Positions 10,300-19,618 of a DNA stretch of 64,000 nt are shown here, one piece after another (positions within the stretch are counted from its first letter, which is position 1; each line of letters starts with the position of its first letter). The notes below the pieces were generated by a model. It did not search any database. It was not told the DNA's origin and saw only the letters and a program-made list of their open reading frames with translations. This DNA is from Rhynchopus sp. YZ270_cl-10 (lineage: Eukaryota; Euglenozoa; Diplonemea; Diplonemida; Diplonemidae). The position numbers and the translations under genes were made by a program. Location: positions 682,001-746,000 of the forward strand of contig OZ037891.1 of the NCBI GenBank assembly GCA_964035575.1, read 5' to 3'.

Positions 10300-11586
10300 A
10301 TGCAGGCTATTGGTGCGTTCCGCACCCCAGCGGTGCGAGCTGTGGAGTGGGTGGTTGTGCTTTCCCTTGCGTACACATGTCTCGACTTTGGGAAGACCAA
10401 GAAAGGCACCTCCAAGCAGCAGCGCGTACACAGCAGCTTCGAAGCGACGCCCTTCAACAAGACCCTCACTGTCATCACACCTACAGACCTTGCCGCACTT
10501 CCTCCTACCCCTTCTGATGAGATGCCCCTACTTCTCCACCAATCACACAAATCCTTGGCAGCAATACCTTCACGCATGAAAGAGTGGATGTGGTCGTGGG
10601 AGCACCTCCACTCTGACGTCCCTGGGTGGAAGCATGTCTTCTGGACTGACGAAGACAACGAGCGTCTCATCAAGGAAGAGCTACCAGAGATGTACGCAAC
10701 GTATATGTCGTACCCGCATTATATCCAGAGGGCAGACATTGCGAGGATGGCGGTGCTAAGGAAGTACGGTGGTGTATATGCAGACGGGGACTACGAATGT
10801 ATGAAGCCCGACTGCATGCAGGTCGTCCGCACCGCTGCGTGCGATGTCTTCTTGGTCGGATCGTCAAACCACAGCATCAACGGATTCTTCATGAATTCAT
10901 TAATGGCGGCTAAGGTCAACCCCACTGCAGCATCCTTCTGGGACACCGCTTTGAAAATCGCCAAAACAAATGCAAACAATAATGGTGCATTAACCTGGCT
11001 TGGGCTCACCGGGCAATGGGGTGTCCTTGCAAAAACCGGGCCTGCATTGTTGAGTCTCGCATACAGCGAAATGCACGGAATTGACTTAGAACCTGCAAAG
11101 GATACCCATTTTAACTTTAAATCAGGGGTGTTTCTTAGATTATTTGAGGAGGCAGGGAAGGTTCCGAAGGAGGGGGGTGAGAAGGTGTGTTCGTTGTCAG
11201 AGGATGTGTACAATGGGCAGGCCAGAGAGCGTCCGGTGGACACGCAGATGACGCACCACCACAATGCGGGTTCCTGGGTGCACAGTGTGTACGCATCGTC
11301 GACACACCTCCCGCGGTTGCTCCCTGCGCTTGCTGTCGCCTTGCCTGCATTCCTCCTCAAGCCTGCCCCCGTGTACATGACAATCGCTGCCGCCTTCTGG
11401 CTTCTCCAATCCTTTCCTGGCTCGCCGCTCGAAACAATTACAGCAGTCGCCTTCCTGACAACAGCGCTCTACCTCTCTACACGCGTTGCGGTGCAGGAAA
11501 TGAAACGTGTCCATGAGACAAAACTCACCCCCTTCGTGTATCTCTATACGTTCATAACCTATGCGTATATACGGTGGATTCTTTAG
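10300..11586 (+). CDS. GT32-family glycosyltransferase (OCH1/IPC mannosyltransferase-like)
   Basis: 428 residues in a single exon. A hydrophobic stretch at residues 15-29 looks like a signal anchor. The catalytic part has the family landmarks: MPLLLHQSHK (the IPxxIHQ strand), HVFWTDEDN, and RADIARMAVLRKYGG followed by the DGD metal- and sugar-nucleotide-binding motif at 162-164. The C-terminus (about 345-428) has hydrophobic, probably membrane-spanning segments. This recalls the inositol-phosphoceramide mannosyltransferases of this family, which are Golgi enzymes. By family it should transfer a sugar from a nucleotide donor onto a glycan or sphingolipid in the secretory pathway; the acceptor cannot be read from sequence. 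A pyrimidine tract ending in CTCAG lies 33 nt before the ATG, a possible trans-splice acceptor. Confidence 0.85.
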   Translation: MQAIGAFRTPAVRAVEWVVVLSLAYTCLDFGKTKKGTSKQQRVHSSFEATPFNKTLTVITPTDLAALPPTPSDEMPLLLHQSHKSLAAIPSRMKEWMWSWEHLHSDVPGWKHVFWTDEDNERLIKEELPEMYATYMSYPHYIQRADIARMAVLRKYGGVYADGDYECMKPDCMQVVRTAACDVFLVGSSNHSINGFFMNSLMAAKVNPTAASFWDTALKIAKTNANNNGALTWLGLTGQWGVLAKTGPALLSLAYSEMHGIDLEPAKDTHFNFKSGVFLRLFEEAGKVPKEGGEKVCSLSEDVYNGQARERPVDTQMTHHHNAGSWVHSVYASSTHLPRLLPALAVALPAFLLKPAPVYMTIAAAFWLLQSFPGSPLETITAVAFLTTALYLSTRVAVQEMKRVHETKLTPFVYLYTFITYAYIRWIL

Positions 11587-12039
11587 AAGGGTGGGAGAGA
11601 GGAGAGAGAGAGAGAGAGTAGAGAGTGCCTGGAGAACCCACAAAAACCGTAAAATATGCGGGGGTTTTGTGGGGAGGTGGAGGTGGAGGTGGAGGAGGTG
11701 TGGTGAAGACAGTGTTGTGCAGAAACCATTGAGTAGGGTGGTGGTGGTGGGGGATACCTACACCTACTCTCATCCTGTGAGGGTTTTATGGTTTGGCAAC
11801 GAAAAAAAATGGGTGGAGAGTTTATGGGGAGGGGTGGTTAAGGTTCCCGATGAGACTCAGGGATGAAAAAAAAAAAAGGGTTGCGTTTGTTTTCTCATGC
11901 TTTCGATGAGTCGTTTGTCTTTTGGGGGTGGGTGTACATGACATCATCACAGGGTATACACAATAGAACGCCAATTATATAACTAGAGGCAAATCACGTC
12001 GTTGGCCAGAAGGTACGGGGAAAGCTCACTGCATAGATC
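11587..12039. other. Spacer with a local duplication
   Basis: G- and GGT-rich, no gene. The segment 11702-11758 (GTGAAGACAGTGTTGTGCAG and following) is repeated at 12141-12196, inside the first intron of the next gene. Confidence 0.6.
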
Positions 12040-12692
12040 ATGTCGCGAATAATCAGAAGCCAGCTAATCCTGTTGTCCACAACCATCCGCCGTGCGACCC
12101 CACAACAACAGGTATAAAACCACAGAACTCTAGAGGTGGGTAGTGAAGACAGGGTTGTGCAGAAACCATTGGGTAGGGGTGGTGGGGGGGGGCATACCAT
12201 GGCTTTTATTCCACAACAGACTTGTGGAAGCCTGCGCAAATATTGCTCCGCGATAACGAATATGATAAGGTGACTAAGCACAGAGAGGCCTAGGGTCATT
12301 TTATAAACTTCATTCCTTTTCAGATTATTTCGTTTTCTTTCTCTTAATTCTCTTTTCAGGTCATTGGGTTTTTCTTTGGAGGCATGGGGTGTGGGATGCT
12401 GATAGAGCTGTTCATGCTTGGGACTGGGTTTTATGAGATCAATGCGCAAATCCATGCAAGACGGTGGCATGAGCTGGAAGCAAACAGAGATATAAACGAT
12501 GCTACCATTCAGGCCAAGCTGGCGGAGCGGTTCGAGGCAGAGTTAGAACGCAGACGGGCAATGTCAGGTGACACAAAAAGCCTTGAAGAGTACGGCAAAA
12601 TACCCAACCTCTACGAACACATACGAGACTATATCTACCCAACAAAAGAAGGTTGGGGGGCATTCGGGCCTGATGGCCGGGTGAAGAGTTAA
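12040..12692 (+). CDS. Small mitochondrial-type single-pass membrane protein
   Basis: Two exons, 12040-12111 and 12360-12692, joined in phase 0 (GTATAA donor, CTTTTCAG acceptor) give 134 residues. Exon 1 encodes an Arg/Ser/Thr-rich N-terminus without acidic residues, a plausible mitochondrial presequence. Exon 2 starts with one membrane segment (VIGFFFGGMGCGMLIELFML) followed by GTGFYEINAQIHARRWHE and a charged soluble tail. The membrane segment plus the E-x-F-M-L..GxxFYE stretch loosely resembles complex III assembly factor UQCC5/SMIM4; this is a hint only. The intron holds a hairpin-family copy and part of a local duplication. The exon-2 ATG at 12384 alone would cut the membrane segment, so the spliced start is preferred. 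Confidence 0.65.
12266..12301 (+). repeat. Dispersed two-stem hairpin inside an intron
   Basis: Outer stem AAGGTGA (12266-12272) with TCATTTT (12295-12301, two G-T pairs). Inner stem CTAAGC (12273-12278) with GCCTAG (one mismatch), loop ACAGAGAG, GG bulge. It lies about 58 nt before the 3' splice site. Confidence 0.75.
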
Positions 12693-13153
12693 TGAAATAA
12701 AAAACAGTTCGAAATAAAAAAAGGGGAAAAACATGAAAAATTTCCTATTTTGTCGTTTTTTGGTGGAGCCCCCGGGTGATGTAGACGGGGGCTATTTTAT
12801 TTTTTTTTGTAAGGATGACTAAAGCAATAATAGCCTTAGGTTTTTCATGTTTACAACAAAGAAAATCTTATTCTACCTTTTGTCCCTTTTTGGATAAAGA
12901 AGAATGAAGATTGTATTTATGTCTCAAGTATTCTCTTTAGCATTTTTTTTGTCGATCCTACAAAAAAAGGGCATTTCACCCCCCCCCCCCCCCCCCCCTA
13001 CCCCTCCTGAGTAATACCTAGCCCAAGCTTCAAACTCCAGCTATGCTCCACTTCCTCTGTACGATGTGAAGAAAGAGACCATATCGAATGGTCAACAATC
13101 AATTTTCTTTCCCCCCCCCTTCCAGAGCTCCCTCCACTTTCTGTCAAAAAACA
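12693..13153. other. Spacer with poly-C run
   Basis: AATAAA-like motifs follow the upstream stop codon. A run of C lies at about 12979-12998. A pyrimidine tract ending CCTTCCAG at 13125 precedes the next ATG by 29 nt and may be a trans-splice acceptor. No gene is seen. Confidence 0.6.
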
Positions 13154-14095
13154 ATGGGACCCGCTCCAAGGCTGGTTGTGGTTGCAGATGACTTTGGTGT
13201 GAACAGCTTTCGTTGTGACGGTATTAGTGAGGCCTTTCGGAAAGGCTCTGTACACGCCCTCTCGGTTCTCGCTAATGGAGAATGCACAGAGCAAAAACTG
13301 CGGGAGTTGAAGGCGGCGGTGCCTGCGTTTTGCAGTGCGAACATTGGGTTGCATGCGAACCTGACGGAGGGACCTGCGTTATCTGGGGTGTCGACGTTGA
13401 CAGACGAAAACGCGATGTTTTTAGGAAAAGTTCGTTTACGCCACCTATTGAGTAGCGGTGCTGTGCACCATGATGACATTGTGAAGGAGCTGACCGCGCA
13501 GGTAGACCATCTGCATGGCATAGCACGGCGTGTCTTTTTGGATGAATCTGACGTCAAACTCCGCCACTTCGACGGGCACAACCACTTCCACACACAAGGC
13601 GAGGTGCTCAAACCCGTTGCCTCCTGCATGTCTCATCTAGGCTTCCACACCACCCGTATCCCATATGATGTTGAATACGCAGACGAGGTCACCCCATCAG
13701 TAGCAAAAGAGGAGTTCTCAGTGTTCGACACCCAAGCAAAGTTTCACCTCCGTGTTGCCGCTGAAGCCGTCCAAGCGAAGGAGGCGTACAGTGCGCATGG
13801 CATAAAGGCGACAGAGGTCTTCGCAGGGCTAAAGGAATTGGAGGAATGCTCAGAGGAGAGGGTCTGTGCCATGCTTGAGCGTGTGTTGCAAAAGGCAGAA
13901 GGGTCTGTCGAGGTCATGACCCACGTAGGGTTTGCGGTGCCTGAAGACAGGGCCGGTTGGGGTATCCCGTTCTACGATGACTTTTTTTCACGCTCGCCGA
14001 ACCGCGACCTTGAACTGCAGGTCTGGACCAGCAAGCGAGTCTGTGAAGTGGCAGCAAAGTTTGCTCCGTCCAACTTTTTAGAGGTGCATGGTTGA
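13154..14095 (+). CDS. YdjC/ChbG-family carbohydrate deacetylase-like protein
   Basis: 313 residues. It has the YdjC signature set: VVVADDFG at 8-15 (metal-binding Asp pair), GLHANLTEG at 65-73 with the conserved His 67, HFDGHNHFH at 138-146 (the D-x-H-x-H-x-H-type metal and catalytic site), and MTHVGF near the C-terminus in place of the usual H-P-G-Y. Family members remove acetyl groups from N-acetylated chito-oligosaccharides or related glycans. An upstream in-frame ATG at 13088 would add 22 residues, but the CCTTCCAG acceptor lies between the two ATGs, so I chose 13154. G/T-rich codons dominate the first third and C-rich codons the middle, a pattern seen in several genes here. Confidence 0.85.
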   Translation: MGPAPRLVVVADDFGVNSFRCDGISEAFRKGSVHALSVLANGECTEQKLRELKAAVPAFCSANIGLHANLTEGPALSGVSTLTDENAMFLGKVRLRHLLSSGAVHHDDIVKELTAQVDHLHGIARRVFLDESDVKLRHFDGHNHFHTQGEVLKPVASCMSHLGFHTTRIPYDVEYADEVTPSVAKEEFSVFDTQAKFHLRVAAEAVQAKEAYSAHGIKATEVFAGLKELEECSEERVCAMLERVLQKAEGSVEVMTHVGFAVPEDRAGWGIPFYDDFFSRSPNRDLELQVWTSKRVCEVAAKFAPSNFLEVHG

Positions 14096-14308
14096 TTCTA
14101 TTGTTAATAAAACGTCTCTTTCAAGTATTCCCCACCCTTTAAAAAACGGTGGACATTTTGAGTACAGAACCGAAAAACCCCGCCATTTTCCCCTCCTACC
14201 TATCCAAAAAGGTTACCACAAACAGCCTTTTTGGCTGATCTCTGCTGTCTCTCCCCTCCCCTCCTCCCATCCTCCCCACCACTTCTCGACAGGGGGGTAT
14301 AGGGCACA

Positions 14309-15090
14309 ATGGAAGACCATGATATGGCGGATGAGGAGGCTGGTGCCCACATCGAGTTGGGTGCGGGGTACATGAACATGACGCCCGAGCAGTGGCGTGA
14401 GGAGCGTCGGAACCGTGCCCTGGCGAAGATCTACGGTGCAGACCCAAGCAAGGGGCGTCCGCAGCCGCTGCAGACAGCGCTGCCCATCCCTGGGCAGGGT
14501 GGCATGCAGCCGCCCCCTCCACCCCCGCCGCCACCGCCACCGCCACCGCCGCCTGGGGGTGAGATGCCGGCATGGCGTGGGCCCAAGCGTTTCATGATTG
14601 AGACCCAGCAGCTCAACGTGTCGACGAAGGAGCTCGAGCAGCTCCGTGCGCGTGCAGAAGGCCTGAACGAGTCGCAATCACCCCTCGTCGATGAACTCGA
14701 GGAGATTGTCACCAGCGGAGGCACCCTCAGCAAACATCGCGCAACACAGATTATCAACAAACTCCGCGATCGCCTTCCAAAGGAGCACCAGCTCCGCGGG
14801 TATGCATTTTTATTTTATTTTACAATGATTTTTAGATCAAGACTACGAGCGACTTCTTTCAAAAATGTTCTTCAAAGATTTCCCCGAGTACATTCCACCC
14901 TGTGTTCGTTTCGTGAGGACTTTTTACACTTTTTTTTTTCAACTTTCATTGTATCAGTTACTATCTCAGAGGGAAGAAACTATTTTGCAAAGCAATCTCT
15001 CATCCCCACAGAATATCTGGCAGCGAATCTGTACAGCTCCAAGGCACGAAGGCAGGCAAGCTTCTCCTCAACCTTTCCTCTATGAACTGA
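14309..15090 (+). CDS. Proline-rich small protein, unknown function
   Basis: Exons 14309-14799 and 15012-15090, joined in phase 2 (GTATGC donor, CCCCACAG acceptor), give 189 residues. The N-terminus is acidic, then comes MTPEQWREERRNRALAKIYG, a run of about 15 prolines near residues 70-84, a helical segment KELEQLRARAEGLNE, and LPKEHQLRG crossing the intron into a short C-terminus (GISGSESVQLQGTKAGKLLL). The second exon keeps the frame and ends in a stop, which supports the splice model. I recognise no domain. A pyrimidine-rich stretch ending GACAG lies 17 nt before the ATG. Confidence 0.6.
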
Positions 15091-15425
15091 TTGGTGGTCT
15101 TTTTTTGGGGACAGGTTGGATTTTTTTTCTTTTCCGGGCGGCATAATACTATGCTTAGGGTATAGGGGTGGGATGGGATGGGATGGGGCAGGGACAGGAT
15201 AGGATAAGGGGATTGGAGAAGAGCGGGGTTCATAGGTAACCCCAGGTAGCCTCCTCCTCCAAAAGAGCTAATACTATTTGTGAACGAAATACAAAAACAA
15301 AGAAAAAAAAAAGCATTTCCCCCAAAACTATTAATCACATTCCCCCCCCCCCCCCCCCCCATTTCCTACTACCACTACTCTTCCACCTAGAATGGCATAG
15401 TTTTATTTGTGATTTTTGTCAAAAA
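15091..15425. other. Spacer with GGGAT repeats and poly-C run
   Basis: Short GGGATGGGAT repeats near 15170-15190 and a long C run at about 15342-15361. No gene. Confidence 0.6.
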
Positions 15426-18184
15426 ATGGAAAGGGAAGGATACTCAGAGGATGCAGACGAACTCCTTGCCCCTCTGGGTAGTGCGGATGTGAGGAGAGAT
15501 TATGAGAGTGCTTCTATTGATTGTATTCGGTTGGCACATAGCTTGCGAGAGAGGGAACAGGATATGCGTGAACGTGATGGGGAGGTGGAGAGACTGCGGG
15601 GTCTTGTCGAGGCGATGCAGGAGCAACACCATGCACGAATCTCAGACCATCTCAGCGAGAAGAGCAAGCTTGCGACGCGGCTGCGGCAGGCGGAGGACAC
15701 CGCAAGCCTCGCAGAGAAGTCGCTGCACCAGGCCAACGAAGACCTCGAACGCTCGCTTGCCGACCGAGAGGAGCTCTCCACCCTCATCAACAACCTCATG
15801 CGCGACAAAGAAACCCGTATGTTCCAGGTCCACCAAGCCCAAGATGAATCCGACGAATGGCAAGCAAAGTTCGACCGTCTCGAGACAGAACGCGAGCACG
15901 ACAACGAAGAGCTCCAAGCACTCCGCTCCAGCAGCGACTTCAATGAGCAATACGTCAAAACCCTCAAACAGTCCTACGAGCGCGTCCAGGAGCACGCAAG
16001 AAAGGTCCAATCCGAGCTTCAAACCGTCCTCGCCCGAGGAGACGCCGCACCGTACACCTCAAGAGCAGACGACTACCTGCCACCACCGCCACCACCACCC
16101 GCACTGCCACACCACTCCTACAGCGAGCCATACGACCCCCACGAGGACGACAGCTATGCAGGGGAGCACTACCTAGCAGACCCCATGTCTCCTGTGCGAG
16201 AGCGGCATATACACCACCACTACGCAAGCAGCCCGCACTACGAAGAGGAGGAGGAGGAGTACCTCGAGGCGTCGCCACGCACTGCAAACAGAGAGTACGA
16301 GGAGGAGATGCAGCGGATGGGCGCCAAGCTTGCGAAGCTGTCGGCAGATCTGCATTCAAACCGGGTGGAGGAGGCGTACGTACAGAAGGAGTACATGGTG
16401 GAGGCAGGGACACGGTTGAACGGTGCTGTGGCAGCGTTAGAGACGTTGTGTGCTGTGATCGCAGACTGGAAGGCGTCCATCTCATGCGGGCGTGAGCCCT
16501 GGGGGAAGCTTGCGTCAAAAGAGGATGAGCTCCGTCTTCGCCGCCTGCGGGACATAGAAAAGCGAGCCACCATGAAGAAGGAGGTCTCCCGCACGCTAGA
16601 GCTAACAGGCATGGCAGAAGAGGCTGTGGCGGTGCTCGAAGTGTACTTCGCGTCGAACAGAGTGCGTGACGCAGTGACGTACGTTGTCGAAGCCTTCCAA
16701 ACCTCAAAGGACGCGGCAGACACATGCATGGGGCATGCGAAGAGGACCATAGAAGAGTCGGTAGCATCGGCCAAGGCACAGTCGGATACGCTTTCGGGTA
16801 TGATAAAAAAATCAAACAAAATAGTGAAGTAAAGGCGATGTCGCAAAGAGTGTTAGAAGACAGATGGGATGACTAACATTCACGGGATACAATCGTACTC
16901 CTTTTTCCAGCGTGAGTGGCGTGGGTTCATCTTCATATGAACTTTTCATTCTATCTACCCCTACCCCCACCCCCACCCCACAGCACAACGTGGTGACGCA
17001 GGCCAGCTGGATGCCGAACTACGTAACCTCACGCAGGCAAAGTTCGAGGCAGAAAACACTATCGAAAAGCTGAAGCACCAGGTTGAGTATGAGCACACCT
17101 ACCCACCCCACCCCCCCACATCTCAACACAACCCACACCACAGGGAACGCGACGCCTACCGGCAAGAAGTGGAGCGCCTGAGCAAGCTCATGAAGGACGA
17201 GGCACAGGACGAACGCAAGAAGATGAGCGAAATCGCTTTAACGATGACGGAAAAGCAGCAGGAGGAGATTTCACGGTTGGGGACACAACAGCGGGAAGAC
17301 CTAGACGCAATAGCCGCACGACACATGGCACAGCTACGTGAAATGCGCGATACACATACCGGCGAGACTGCGCGCGCTGCAGCAGAGATACAACAACTGA
17401 CCGACAAGGTTGCTGAGATGCAACGCAGCCTGGAGGAGAAGGACCGGCAGCTGGAGGCGGAGGTTGCGAAGAAGCGGAGTGCGAAGAACGCAAAGGAGCA
17501 AGCTGCAGGGGAGTTGAACGGGATGAAGCAGGCCATGTCATCCATAGGCAAGGAGAACCGAGAGCTGCGCGGCATGCTGAAGATGGTGGAGAAGGAGAAC
17601 ATGGTGCTGAAGGAGCTCAGCTCGAAGCTCGAGAGCGACGTCCGCAGAGGCCGCATCATGGTCGAAGGCGAAACCACACGCACCTCCTTCGAAGCATGGC
17701 AAAGCAAACGCGTGGCCAACCCCATGTCAGAGTCCGCACACTCCCGTTCCCCCTCACAATCCGCAGAGCGTTCGCACACCGCCTCATTAGACAGACGGGC
17801 GCGGTCAAGAGATGTGGTATGTCTTTTTTTTGTCGAAAAAAGAATTCTTTTCGCCTGCGTATGAATGATAATGTATTTTTTGCACTTTCAACTATTTTGT
17901 GATACACGGCCTGGGGTGGTGCAACAATTACACAGTTTTGTACCCAAATAGAGGGTTTTGTACTGTAAGGATAGCAAAAAGGGGCTCGTATTTAAGTGTT
18001 TGCACTTTCAGCTTCTCTTGGTGTACAACCAAGTGAAATGTATTATTTAGCAACCTTTTTTTCTTCAACTTTTTTGTTCTATTGCTGACATTTTGTTAAT
18101 AACTCTCCCCCCTTTCAGTTTTTCGCAGGCAACTCGCATCCTCAGATGAACCTACGTCCCACATCGCTGCGACCTTACCCCTGA
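15426..18184 (+). CDS. Four-exon long coiled-coil protein
   Basis: Exons 15426-16797, 16984-17086, 17144-17816 and 18119-18184 join in phases 1, 2 and 0 to give 737 residues. The junctions read ...SDTLS/AQRGDAGQL..., ...KLKHQVE/ERDAYRQEV... and a 21-residue last exon, so the heptad pattern continues across introns. Residues about 30-215 and 470-660 are strongly charged coiled coil. Between them is a His/Pro/Tyr/Glu-rich linker with a PPPPPPPAL patch. The C-terminus is Ser/Arg-rich (SARS-like SRS..SPSQSAERS), a possible phosphorylation region. This architecture is common in cytoskeletal, basal-body and flagellar proteins, but I cannot name an orthologue. If the first splice is not used, the frame stops at 16832. 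Confidence 0.75.
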
Positions 18185-18440
18185 GATGGTGAATATGGCT
18201 TAATGGAGTTGACTGGAGCAGGAGCAGTGGAAAGGGGAACAATGGATGATCCCATACAACATTTTAATAGAAAAAATAGACACTTTTGTTTTTTGTTTTT
18301 GTTTTTTAGTGTACGCCTTTTTTACCTAGCTAGATAAGTTACAAAAACCCCCCGCACTCTCCCCCTTCCCTCTTTTTCCTCATTTACTTCCCCCCCCCAA
18401 CGAACCACACCACAGACCCCCCATTTTGAACACCTTCAAC
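18185..18440. other. Spacer with pyrimidine tract and AG before SGNH gene
   Basis: T-rich then C-rich, ending CACACCACAG 26 nt before the next ATG; possible trans-splice acceptor. Confidence 0.5.
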
Positions 18441-18995
18441 ATGAGGGTACTCTGCTTCGGCGATTCTCTCACCACCGGTTGGCTTGCGGGGGGATGCAAA
18501 TTCTGGTCTTATGCTCAGGTACTTGGAGAGACATACCACCTTAAGACTGATGTATACGGCTATCCTGGGTATACCACCGGGCAGCTTTGCAACAAAATCA
18601 CGAAAGTTGAGGATGCCGACAGAGACTGGGCAGTCATTTTGGGCGGAACCAACGATTTGGCGCACGGTGTGTCTACAGGGACTGTGGTGGAGAACCTCGA
18701 GGATATGTACTCCTGGGCAGCATCGAAGGGCATGAAGGTGTGCACGGTGACCATTCCCCCACTCGCCCCGGATATTGTGGTTGCAGACATCAACAAAAAA
18801 CGTGACGATGTGAACGACGCCATCAAAAGAATCTCCAGTGAGAAGGGCTACCCGTGTGCAGACTTCTACACAGCGCTCAAAGCGACGGCTGCAGAAGATC
18901 CGCAAGGGGACCGTTACTTCGACGACAACGTTCATATGTCGGAAGAAGGCTACCGCCTGCTCGGTGACACAGTGGGGAAAGTGCTTGTTGCCTGA
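18441..18995 (+). CDS. SGNH/GDSL-family hydrolase
   Basis: 184 residues, single exon. The GDSL block FGDSLTTG puts the nucleophile Ser at residue 9. GGTNDL (68-73) provides the block III oxyanion Asn. DDNVH (161-165) is the block V Asp/His pair of the triad. Members hydrolyse esters of lipids, carbohydrates or thioesters; the substrate is not evident. There is no signal peptide, since the GDSL strand begins at residue 3, which suggests a cytosolic enzyme. A longer reading from 18426 would need a TTG start, so the ATG at 18441 is used. Confidence 0.88.
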   Translation: MRVLCFGDSLTTGWLAGGCKFWSYAQVLGETYHLKTDVYGYPGYTTGQLCNKITKVEDADRDWAVILGGTNDLAHGVSTGTVVENLEDMYSWAASKGMKVCTVTIPPLAPDIVVADINKKRDDVNDAIKRISSEKGYPCADFYTALKATAAEDPQGDRYFDDNVHMSEEGYRLLGDTVGKVLVA

Positions 18996-19618
18996 GATGA
19001 GTAAAGAAAGGGTGAGGAGATCATCCTTCTCAGAATCAAGTCTGCAGAGTGATGCGTTTAGTCTCCCTGGTGTTCAAAAAAAGACAATATTACTCTGGGT
19101 GGGGGAGTTTGTTTAAAGGTTTTCTAACCATTGTGTGTTGTGGTGTGTTCCCCGCACTATAGTGATATGTGGAACAACAGATGTGTGTGTGGGGCGAGTA
19201 GGATGCCTTCTAACCCCGTGGTCCTCTCCAGCCTCGCCGTCGTTGGTTTCTATCCTTTGTAGATGGTGTGCAAATGAGGCAGCTATCGTGTAAATTTTCT
19301 CTCTTTTTGTTTTTTGTTTTTTTTTTTGAATAATTGATAACGTGTAGACACCTCGCTTTCTCGTATGAACTCCACACAGCCGTTCCTCGCCTATCTCTCG
19401 TGGATACCGTTTCTTTTTTTTATTCCTGAGTCTCTCTTCAACCACCACCACAGAACTTCCCCCCTCTCCCCCTCTACTCATTTACACAACGGGGGGGTGA
19501 CTTCACTTTTCTTACCCCCTTTCTTAAAAAGTGGCACACATTTCTAGGCCGTAGTTTATCGGCATTTTTCTAAAGCCACCAAAAACCATTTTTTTCTCTT
19601 TTCCCCAAAAATAAAAAA
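18996..19618. other. Spacer, nothing recognised
   Basis: No coding region or clear repeat. There is a weak pyrimidine-rich zone before the next gene. Confidence 0.5.

Noticed and set aside
13088-13153. Earlier in-frame ATG of the YdjC gene
   Set aside because: A strong acceptor-like CCTTCCAG lies between it and the family start, so it is probably in a removed leader.
15964-16815. 283-residue open frame on the - strand
   Set aside because: Antisense shadow of the coiled-coil gene; low-complexity composition and no domain.
18426-18440. Earlier start of the SGNH hydrolase
   Set aside because: It would need a TTG start; the ATG at 18441 begins right at the family's first strand.
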